The notes under the pieces: generated by a model
Databases searched by the model: none
What the model was told of the DNA's origin: nothing
What the model saw: the letters and a program-made list of their open reading frames with translations, nothing else
Program-made: the position numbers and the translations under genes
Part shown: positions 37,901-49,900 of the stretch, piece by piece
How the letters are laid out: each line of letters opens with the position of its first letter
How positions within the stretch are numbered: the first letter of the stretch is position 1
Assembly (NCBI RefSeq): GCF_000003815.2
Contig: NC_049983.1
Coordinates: forward strand, 4,813,817-4,877,816
Source of the DNA: Branchiostoma floridae
Lineage: Eukaryota; Chordata; Leptocardii; Amphioxiformes; Branchiostomatidae
Length of the DNA stretch: 64,000 nt
Direction of reading: 5' to 3'

Positions 37901-40900
37901 TGGACCACTGTATTAGGTTCTTTCCAATTGAATGATGCTGAGATGTGCATCATGCAGTGCACAATTCTTTATTCGCCACTGTCTTCAAGATCTTTTCAGT
38001 CCCTCTTCCCTCTGGACCTCCCGTCCAGACTGACTGTCTGACCTACTTACCCCCAGACTACACCCCTATCTGAACCGGGGCTGGTTCACTAACCTTTGGG
38101 GGGGATGCCTTACCAACTGCTTTTCTCATATATATTAGCACCACTCTAATCTAAACTTACAACACACTGAGAGACCAAGCTTTACCAGATATATAACATC
38201 TATTATCATAATACCGGTACGTTTACGACGATTTCTCTAGCCATACTGATTTGACAAATTGTCAACGCATCATTTTCTCCAGTTACATGTTGCTGTTATA
38301 GGTTACCCTTGCCACTTCTTCTGTGTAACTTTTCTGCCACTCTTGTCCTGCTAAAAGCGCAATATTGTAATTGTAACACGCCGCGGAATTACACGGCGAA
38401 CGGGCGCGTGGTTGGGAGGGGGTAAAAAATACCGGTAGGAAGAAACATGGCACAATTAACTGCCGCTATGTACATTTATACATCCTCTGATGTTCCTTCC
38501 TTTTCTGTCAGTAAATGCATAAAACATAAACCTGCATGAACATACAAAATGTCATGAGAAAATGGACGTATACTGTCAAGAATTTTCATTTAACTTCTGT
38601 CCGTCACAACCGCTGTGACGTAACACTTCACTGCTAGCGTAGATATAAAAATGGCGGGAAAATGGCTGCGTACGTTCAATTTTGCCCATTCAGTCGTAGA
38701 TTCGGGCTATTATGCAACGGTTCTTCACACTTTTACATGAGGTGTAGGTCACCAACAGAAATTCAAGATTGTTGTTGAATCATGTTCGTCTTGTGCCGTG
38801 AGGATGTGTAATTATGATCTATAAATTTGGCAATGAATGTGACAGTGTGTTCGTCCCACGACGAGCTGCCTACCCCGAAAAAGATACTGAAAACTTTTGG
38901 CCTTGTTGTCTTCGAATGCATTGTTATCGATGCTTTGTAAATGATGTATTGGACACCTAGATGTCTGAAGTGTGCACAGCTCAGAAATAACTATTGTTGC
39001 ATGAGTAGATCTCTTTAAGTTCCAGTATTTTTAATCTACCGGTATAAGTCTTACTACCGGTATTATGCCAATGCATGTTACTTATATTGTATAGCAACAG
39101 TTAAAAGATTCTTGAAAAATCATCAAAAGACTTTGGAAGTCTTTGAGCATTCACAGAAGGATGATGTATGGCTACAAACATTTCACATTTTGGCACGCAC
39201 CACTTTAAATGTAGCCCTATACAGGTTATACTGCTGCTAGGGTGGGTGGCATGCAGTCGGTTCCACCTCGCTTCCGAGTGGCCCAATCCTGCATGTTCAT
39301 GCTGGTTCCATTTTGGTATGCAGATTTGTTGGGATAGTACCTATAAGGACAGGAGTACTTAACATAGTCATTTTTGTATACAATAACAGAAAAGCACAAG
39401 AACCTCTAGTTGCCTTTACCCTTGATTTTTCTTCCATAGTTTTAATTCAGATTAGTTGGACAGTCCTGTATTGTATAGACTAAGTGTATACTATGTAGTC
39501 ATCTCTTGCACTTTATCCCTTCACTCAAGGGAGTACAGTATTGTCTTTAGCATGTCTTTGTGTCTGCCTTTCAGTGTGTGCAGGTATTTTTGGCGATGCC
39601 TCAGGGGCAAGCCTAATAGTATAGTTTGCAACCGTTTGATAAGAATTCCCAAAATCTTGCAGGCATGTCAGGAATTTCTCTACAGGCATGTGCAGTTGCA
39701 TCATCCCTTTAGAGGGGAATCACTTGGGAATGGGTTGACGGATCAAGACTTCATGATATTTGGAATGTAGATAGCTTCAGAGCTGCCTTACATGATTAAA
39801 TGCTAATCATGTAAATCAGGGGCTAATTAGCATAATAAATGAGGACAGTTTATAAATACACTTCATTTCATGTTAGAATGCTCAAAAATATATGTAACTC
39901 AAAAAGAGAGACATATTAGGCTTACTGTTGAGGATATATCCGATTGGCAAAAATTCCCGAAATTCCACAGCAATTCATTGGTGCGTGCGCAATTGCACAA
40001 TTCTTTTGAAAGGGAATAACTCAAGAAAGGGTTGATGGATCATCGTTCATATTAGATCATAGATAACTTCAGAGATGTCTTCCATAAACAAGGGCTAATT
40101 TGCATACTTAGTGAGCATAGTTTATCAAGCCACACTATTTACTTCTAGGGAACTTAAAACATGACATACATGTATGTATTACTAGAAAAGAGAGAAATAT
40201 CATTTTTGATAGACATCAAATTGTTACCTGATTTACATAATTAATGAGAAATTGTTATTATAGTATTACATGTAAATGACAAAAATTCCATTCTTGCGAC
40301 ATTTGGTAGCAACATGTACATCAAGTTGAACATGCGGATGGTCTCATTTGTATAATCAATGAGAAACATGATAGGTCACTCGTCATAAGAGATCACCTTT
40401 AATGTTAACTAACATCCATCGCATAAAGCAATCTTCATACATAAAGCTAGGCAAAGGATAGAACACAAAATACAACACACCTACAACAACAATCATGAAT
40501 ACTTATAAACAATGAAACCATCACCATGGCAATAGTTTTTATTACACACACTGTACCACACTTATTTTCAGTGATTCCCAATATACACGATGAAGCATTG
40601 TTGTAGTCATGTTTGATCCTGAAAAAAAAAAGCTTGACGTGTGATGAACAGGATTAAGTGTAGAGATTTGAAGAAAGACTGATTGCAGCTGCAGGGCATT
40701 CAGACCACTGCAGCACAGCAGCAGAACACAGCGGTGTACTGCAAGTGCGAAAAGGAGCGTTCGTTCCTTTTCGCACTTTCGGTACTTTCCTTTTTGTTCC
40801 CTTTCATTCCTTTTCGTTCCTTTTCGCACTTTCGATAGACCCGAACACAGTGGACTACTTATCCTGAAAAATTTTGTATAAAGTCAAGGCAAAGGCAACT

Positions 40901-43900
40901 GGAAGTTCTGGTGTTTGATTTCTGGATATAACGCTGAAACCATGACGATATAATAATTGTAAATGGGATGAAGTTTGCCGTCTCTGATAATGTGCTGTTT
41001 TTCTGTGGGACAGGGATTCCAAGAGAAAGGTGAAATCGATGTTGAGGGTCACACCTTGTCAGGAGATGATCTCAAGCTGGTGTACAAGTTTGATTCCAAG
41101 AGTGGAACGTCACTGTCTGAGTATGAGGCACATTCTGACAACCAGGTATGTTGACATTACATGTACATTATTATATTAATATTTAGTACTTCCGAAAATA
41201 GTTTCATCAGGTTGGTAGAATATAGGATATAGGAGAATTCTTTTTACACAACAGTAGGTTCTTACAGTGCCACCAGGGCTTGAAATTCATTTTTGGGATT
41301 AGGTGCACTGGTGCACCCAGCTTAAAAAATTGGGTGCACCAAAACATTTTTGGGTGCACCACTAAAATTTAAGTAATAACCTAATAATAAAACTTAGTTA
41401 CAGGCTATCAAATCCTAAACAAGTACCATGACAAACATTTCTATTATCTTTCTAACACTTAGATGTCAAGAATATGATGTATACTAGTATACTTTGATAT
41501 CTTTACATACATATGTCAAAAATATTTGGGTGCACCCACAGAAAATAATTGGGTGCACAGCTCCAATTTTGGGTGCACCTGGGTGCACATGCACCCAGTA
41601 TTTCGAGCCCTGACCACATTTGGGAATATTATCTTCCCGCAAAAGCGCCATCTACATCGGATACACATAGTGGTGAGAAGCAGAACTCGAGTTAGAAGCT
41701 CTGACGAAGGTGTCTGAGAGACATAGAAACTTGAGCAATGTACATTGTAAGTACCTGCTAGTTGTGTAAAAAGAGTTCTCCTATATCCGATATTAGCACT
41801 ATTACAATGTAGTACATACATGTACCTATAGCAGCTACAGTGTTTGGATGTTAGAAATCACAAGTTAACTTAAAATATAAGAGCTACAAGTAATTCTCTT
41901 GAATCAGTTAAAAACTGTATTCAACAAGATGTTGGGTTATGATAATTATGAGGATGTGAAGCTGGATACATTGGTTAATAGAATATAGAATACAACACGG
42001 TGTATTCCGTATCGCCCAAGGTATCAGCCCGACCGCGTTGTATTTTATTTATGTCATACTCACCTGAGAAAACCCATGTTTTGATGCAAAATGCGCCAGA
42101 AGTTGAACAAATTTGGTGCCCTCGAACAATAAGTATTGCAACAGTAATGTTCCAACGTCCGAATCAGGTATTCGAATTGCCAACTGTGCCGTATTCGGTC
42201 CACTCTAAACAGTTCGATTTATTTGAATGGAGCCTGTGTGATACGCCTTTCAAACCTGTACGATACGGAAACGTACGGCAGCGTCACAGGTATGACATAA
42301 ACACAAGTATATCATAAGGCCACACCGATTTAATTTCTTGGTTCACAGATTCGCTCGCTCCTATTTTTTTGGAAAAAAAAATAAAAATAAAAATTACTAC
42401 TCAGCAAATTTTCACCATTAATGAAACCATTCACCAACTTTCTGGTGTAGCAAATTGGCCTTTATATTATCAGCTCCTTAAAGTGTGGGTACAGGTGCTG
42501 TTACTGTACAAAAATGGTGTTTTTGTACTTTTTTCAAGCTGAAAACTTTTTTCTTTATGTTTTGGATTAGCCGTTACCTTTACCCCAACCATTTTACAAT
42601 TTTTATTTTTATTTTTATTTCGCCCTCTCGCTCCTTATTTTTTATGAAAAAATCCGTGAACCAAGAAATTAAATTGGTGTGGCCTAAGTGGACAATGATA
42701 GAATTGTGCTATGCTATAATCTATGAGCCAACAGCTTCCACGTTCTTATTGTACTGTCGTCTGTGAAGAAGGTATTGAGGACATAGACTGCCGCCCGTAA
42801 ATCTGGCAGGACACCTGCGGTGGAATGTAAGACCTTGGTGATAGTCTACCTCACTGCGTAAAGATCACGTTTTTGAGACAGCTGCACATTGTTATATTGA
42901 ACAAACTTTTAATTTTTGTTTGTTTGAAAGCTGAACGGGTGGAGGCAAAGCTGAAGGAGTTAGATGGTGTTAGATGTGCACACCATCCATATCATTGACA
43001 TGATGTTGTGCTGTAATCCTGTCTTACACTCACAGATTCTCGTCCTGCTGGATGTGACCCCAGATCAGTCCATGTTAGATGAAGGGGTGGCCAGGGAAGT
43101 CATCAATCGCATCCAGAAGCTGAGAAAGAAGGTATGTATCTTCCATGTTCAGGATCTAATCTGTACACCTCTTCAACCCTATTATAATGGCATGTGTCAA
43201 TAGTGGTGTGGCCTGCTCCTGTTGTTTGCTACCACTTCAAATAAAAGGATTGAGGATTGAATCCAACATACCATAGTGGGAGGTCTGAACCCTAATTATT
43301 GTGCGAGTGATGACTTTGTGATTGAAATACAGTAACAGTGATTGAAACTCTTTAATACTTATATAATATCGTGTGATGATAGAACCTGCATTCCTTTAAC
43401 TTGCCTATTGTTAAAGTTGCTTATATTTAACTTTGCCAAAAAAGCAAGTCGCTAGGGGGCTTATTATAGTTATAAAACTTGACCCTTGTTTTTCTGACGA
43501 CCCATACCCACCTACCAAATATCATCAGGCTTCATTCAACGCATCTCAAATTATGCTGTTAACACACAGACAGACAGACAGATGCACACTCTCAAAACAT
43601 AACCTTCTGCCATTCTGGTGAAGGTAATCATAACAATGGTTATCTCAATATCTGGCTGTGTCTGCAGTGTCTTGAATAGAATGTTATGCTAAAATTCCAA
43701 ACTTATGCTCTCAACAACTGAAGGCATTTAGACATACCAATATTTTGGACTGAACAGCACCTGTTATCTTCAGGGTATGATCCGCAATTCTAGAGACGTG
43801 CCCTGATGTAGATACGGAACTGTCTTGGATTTGCTCATGATATTTCTTCCAAATTGAATACAGATGAACATTCTTGCATTAAATCTTTGGAATGGATAAT

Positions 43901-46900
43901 TGATTGATGTTCCCTCTCCCCCTCTCCAGGCTGGTTTGGTTCCCACTGATGACATCACAGTGTACTATGATGTTAGCCCAGCATCTGACAACCTGGCCCG
44001 AGTCATCCAAACACACCATGGGTACATCCAGGACACACTCAAGAAAGGCCTTCAGCCCTTCCCTGTCCCAGCCTCAGGCGATGTCATCATTAAGGAGTCA
44101 GCGAAGGTAAGATTGTCTGACAGGAAGTTTGCCACTCCTCAAACATTTATGGAAGAATTAAAAGAAGGTTGGGTAACAAAGAAGTCTTTGTTCAAATGTT
44201 CCTTGATTTGTTAAGTTGCTCATTTGGGACTACAAATGTATAAGGTAATAAATACAATCTATCAAATCCTATAAACAGCAAGTTTTTTTTTCACTGATCC
44301 AGTTTGAGCTTTTGTCCTCTGTCATGCTTTGGAAACAAGCTCGGTGGATTGATCAGCAATATGCAAAAATACAAGGAAAAGGAAGATAAACCAGACTCAG
44401 TCTGATAGAAGTGGGGTGGGTCCAGACTGATTCATGCAGGAGAAATCGATGGGGCCAGGGCGATGCATTTTTGTTCTCAGGAGGAAAAGAGTGACGGAAA
44501 TTGCCAAGTGACAAAACACATCCTGCAGCTTCTCATGTATGATTGAAAATCTTTGTTTCTCCAGCTGAAGGATGCCACACTCCACATGGCCATAGTTCAG
44601 GGGGAGGGCAGTATGCCAACTGGTACGAATGGTCCATCCTGCAGGTATATCAACATACAACTACTGGGGCTGCAACCAAAAGGTGAGTTTTTCTGATTTG
44701 ACTTGTAACAATTTCTCACTATGCCGCCAAATAAATCAAATCACATCAAAACAATAGGTGATAGATTTCATGAAATCTCTCATGTAATGATGTACATTGT
44801 CTGGACATTGTTAAAAAACATTTTCTGTAAGTCTCACCTTGTACGAAAAAAATGATTTATTATGCAACAATTTATGAGTGCGGCATTGGTACATGTAACT
44901 AGTACATTTTGGTCAACTGTTGAGGGAAAAGGATGTCAGATTATGAATTTCAAATTAGAACAGTCACTGTAGCTTGTAAATTTGATGATTGTTTTTTTTT
45001 CTTAATCAAGAGTTGAATGAACAAAATTAATCAAGTTGGATATCATAATTTTGATTAGCAGGGCAATAAAGCCTGTATATGCAGGTATGCAAAATATGAT
45101 GACTTAAATAAACTGAACATATATGCAGTTGAGTACAAAAAATAGTCATAATGATTAAGAATAAACTGTACATAACTGAAAGGGGATCAGCAGCAACAAA
45201 ATGAATTATGACTAATGTAGTTACAAAAGAACAGAGTAATGCTACTTATGATAAGTATTAGTGATAGAAAAGAATGAGACCATCATCTTTCCTACAATGT
45301 ATACATAATATTATACATCAAAACTATTCAAAAGATCCATTTGCAACATTTGGCATAAGCCACTTCAAAATGATTTATTGGGGGATTTTTGTTGGGGATT
45401 TTTGGATTTGTAAGCTTAACAGATACTAATTATGTACTGATGTTAACATGAACATCACCATGTATATATTATGGCAATGTGAAAATGTTTTAGATAATTT
45501 TGCTTTAAAAATCTCTAAATATTTCATGGAAGTATGAAATATTGGAAACTCTCTGAACTCTTGTTATTATATATCTAATCTTGTTTGTGAAAGATTGTTT
45601 GATGACTAATGTGCATAGCCCATGATACATTTTAATTAATGTATTCATAGATTCCTTATGATTTATCTGTGATAATATAAGTTGACCAATTTTGCCTCGA
45701 TTGTATCATTTGTTAGTTGCCATGATGATGATTTTTCTCCCTAGTAGCTTCCCTCCCCGCTCCCCTCCATCTTCCTGCCTGTGATCCTAACTGGTTCTTC
45801 AGATGTCTGTTTTCTACCATCCTCAGGAGAGGCTACAGGTAGGAAGGGGACCATTTTGCTGGAGAATCCTAGTGGAGACTTCCCCCTGTCCTACTGGGAC
45901 CTTCTGCAGAGGGTGGCTATGATCTTTGGTCTGCAGGAGGCTGACATCAAACTTTATACACCACAGAAGGGAGGGGGTACGTACCTGTGCTGGGTGTTTG
46001 GATATTCTTAAGTTTGAAACTCGTCTACATCTACTAATGGTTCACTTGTTCTTGCCTACATTACTTTCAAACAAATTCATATAGTACATATTATGTAATA
46101 TATATGTCACAGGGGAATTTGGAATTCTCCTAGGAGAGATTGAAATTTCAATCTTCCACTCTCTCCTTGGGGAGTCTGGAATTCTCCTAGGAGAGATTGG
46201 AATTCCTATCTCCCCTAGGAGCAATTGGAATTCTACCAAAACAATCTTTGATTCTACCAGGAGATATTCGGATAAGGTAAAATTGTTGGGGAAAATAGCT
46301 AGTGACTAAATATCCTTAACTAATTCTTCTAGTTAAGTAAGGCCACCATTGTTTGGCCCTGTTTTTGTTTTTTTGACAGTTTGTTATTGTGAAATTGGCT
46401 AAATGTTAATTCATTTTGTCAAATGATTTTGTCTACTTTCCAAAACAATTTCATCTAATGTACAGCACATTAACTTAAGATTTCCCAACAAGTCCCTAGA
46501 GTCCAGAATTCTACCATGACAATCTTTAATTTCACCAGAAATTCAGATTACAAGACATTGTTTTGGAAAAAAGACTGAATCATTTGACAATTAACATTTT
46601 AGCCAATTTCACAAGACGAAACTGGCAACAACAAAAAACAATGGCTCAACAAGAAATGCAGCTTGATACATGTGCAGGTTCAGTTTCTTACAATAGCTAG
46701 TCAGTCAGGGATATTTTATTACATGTTAATGAGCATCTAATTTCCGACGGGCTACCAGGGGTGTGATCATCTTGAACTCAACTCAGTCACTCATAAAAAT
46801 TTAAACAACAAATTGAGATATTTCAATCTCAGGAGGGTATTATGCCTTTACCTTTGTGCCAAATTTCAACTCATTAGATGAATAAATGAGCTTGTTAAAA

Positions 46901-49900
46901 CACCAATGACATTACTTTCTGAAGCACCCACGTATATTGAAAATATCAGCTGTAAGACTTGTCAAAAGGGGAAAAGTGGAATCCCACACTTAAACTAAAA
47001 CATTACCATGATTGTTCAATGCTTTCTTTTTTTTACCTGCCCTGTAACCAATTAAAAAAATGGTAAGTTGCCATTTCAGGGGTATGGTTAAAAGAAGTAT
47101 TTTCCAAAACAACCAGGTGCGTTTGACCAAAAACTGCTATTTTGGTCATTTAAATGAGAAGGAGTATACATGAAAATTTATACCCAGTGTCAGCCAAAGC
47201 AGACTTTCATAATTTTCACCACGTCTAATGACGAGCAATTATACACTGTCACAAAGTAGCTCTTTCTTTCTTTCTTTCTTTCTTGACGATGAGACAAGTC
47301 ATTACAAGGGTCTGCCTAGGCAGCTTTGGGCTGGTAGCGGCAGAACCTACAAGGATGCGGACGAACATACAAAGAATTTAGTTCTATTGCATGTTACTGT
47401 TATTAGAATTTATACAGTAACGGTCAGATGATTATGTAGGATCTTAATAATAATAGTAATTACACAGATCATGTTTCTCAACTGTGCAAAAACTGTATTG
47501 AAAATATCCATTATCTACTTTTAAGAATGATAGAATAAATACCATTAGATAGAATATCAAATGTATCATATCTCTGGAAAAGTTGAACTGTAATTTTAAA
47601 CATGAAGCAGTAGATTGTTCATTCCTTGACAAAGACTGAGGCTGTTCAAGTTATAAGTCAAGTAAGTCAAGGACTTTTTCAGTTGAAAATTTGGGTAAGT
47701 CCAATTTTTGTGTTGGAAATTGCAGTTAAACTTTTCCAGTGAGAATGTCTTCTATATCAACAAAGATGAACTTTCAAGTATGTATTATATCTCAATCATA
47801 TTTGGAACAAAAGTATTCAATGTGTATTGTTGCAACAAAATGTGCTAATTGCTATTTTTCAGGTGTGACCCTGGTCACCCCTGAGATGCAGAATGGTTTG
47901 AAGCCACTTCATGGTACAACCATCTTTGTGTCATCCAAACAGGTAAGATACTTCATATGCAATGTATGATGTGTTGTACACAGCAAACTTCTATGTCACT
48001 CAATCTTTAAGTCATTGTGACAGCTTTTGTGGTAGGATTACACCTACGTTTGTGGGTGGTGCCATGTACATGCACATGTCGTACATGTGCCATCTGAAAA
48101 CCTACACTGTACATGTAGGTATGGCACTGTGACACTCTAAATTACTAAGTCTAAATAAAGATAATGAAATGATGACTCAGAGGTACAATTATAGTGAACA
48201 CAAAAACTGGGTCCTAAGAACCGAACAGATAATGCCGCACAGTCTAGAGTGCTGAGTGCTCTAGTACATGCTTGATATGTGTAGCTTGTACCAAATGTGA
48301 CCCAGGTAAATGTGTACAGGTCAACACACAAAAGCTTAGTGATCACTTTTTAGTGATGCCATCTGTATCAGATACTGTAACAAAACTTGATCAGTGACAT
48401 TTTACCCTGATTTTATTCACATCTAGCCATCTGCAGCAGATGTCTCCAGTGCATCTGTGACACCTGACCCCAGCTGCAAGTATGTCAACCTGCAGCTACA
48501 AGGAGTAAAGCCAGGTGAGACCATACCCCCTTATGTACAGTACTTTTTGCCAGACAGCATGATTGCAACTCCAGACTATGGATCGTCAGGTGGAGCTGGC
48601 TTGGCTGTGATGAAATTGCGATTGTTTGTCAACATACCGTTGTCATGTGTTTTGGTTAGGACCAGTATGTTGTGTTCACATTCTTGTCTTCACAGCCTGT
48701 ACCAATTGTCAGTTTGTATCTGCACGCACGGTAGGAGCCACTCCACGGCGAGAAGGTGAAGCCATGGTTAAGTTCAAGCCTATTTATTCTGACAAATAGT
48801 TGCCCCCAAGCATCAACTTTATCTGCATTGCTAGAAGGTTGCACTCAGTGATGGCATCGCCCACCTTCCAGGTTCAATAGTTACCATTATTCAAATGTTC
48901 TGGCACTGTCTGTCCCTGAGCACCCTCATCGAAATGCATTCACAGGGCATCAGGTTACATCAGAGCATGGGGGAATTTTAACAATTGTATCGATTCCTTT
49001 TACATACTTTAAATCTGATTTTTCCTGTCCACTATATTTTAGGCATGGCACTGTGACACGCAAAATGGAGATATTAAGTGGAACACAATATAATATATAT
49101 TGGACACAAAACTGGGTCTAAATATCCAACATGGCAATGCCATGCAGGTGCAGGTGTCCAGTACTGTGATACCAACTTTCAACTAAATAGTGTTGTCCAA
49201 CTCCCACCCAGTGTTACAAACATCTCCGAACGCTGACTCTGTGATTTTCTGGAGACAAAGTTTGATAGCTGTATGTGTGATGTTTGTTGTCCCAGGTTCT
49301 CTTCAGTGTGGAGTGAGAGGCAGAGCAGCCACCATACTGCTGGAGAACCCAGTGGGTGATTTCCACCTGACCACTCAGCAGCTGGTACAGGAGGCATGCA
49401 GAGTCTTTGGTCTCCACAACAAGGCTGTGCTCATCAAGGAGCATCCCACTGCTGCTCAAGGTTTGTATAACTCAGGAATCTATACTGTACTGTAAATGCA
49501 TTTGAGTTCGCAGGGATTTTAAATTTGTGGTAGCGGGCAAAGGACTGTTCGTGGTTGTGTCAAATTTGCGGTAGCACCATGCACTGTAGTCTCTTACTGC
49601 CATGGAAGAATATTCGTGCTGGTTTCAAGTTGGCGAAAACCGCAAACATAGAAACCACCGCAAAAATTTCTGCATTTCAGTATACAGTAGAAGCTGTTTA
49701 ATTGCACACCACTTTGCCAATGTATTTCGTGCAATTATCCGGTGTGTGCAATAATGCGAAGTTACCAAGATTGACCGATACGTTGAAGCGTACTGTGCAC
49801 TGTGACACGTCAATGATTACAGGTCAGCCCAGAGCAGTGTACTGTCTAATGCTGGGATAGGTTTGACTGCCAACACTATGTTATTTTTTAACAATATTAG

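Noticed and set aside
37925-38135. Second solo LTR on the minus strand (GAATAAAGAATTGTGC)
   Set aside because: TG...CA limits and a target duplication could not be found.
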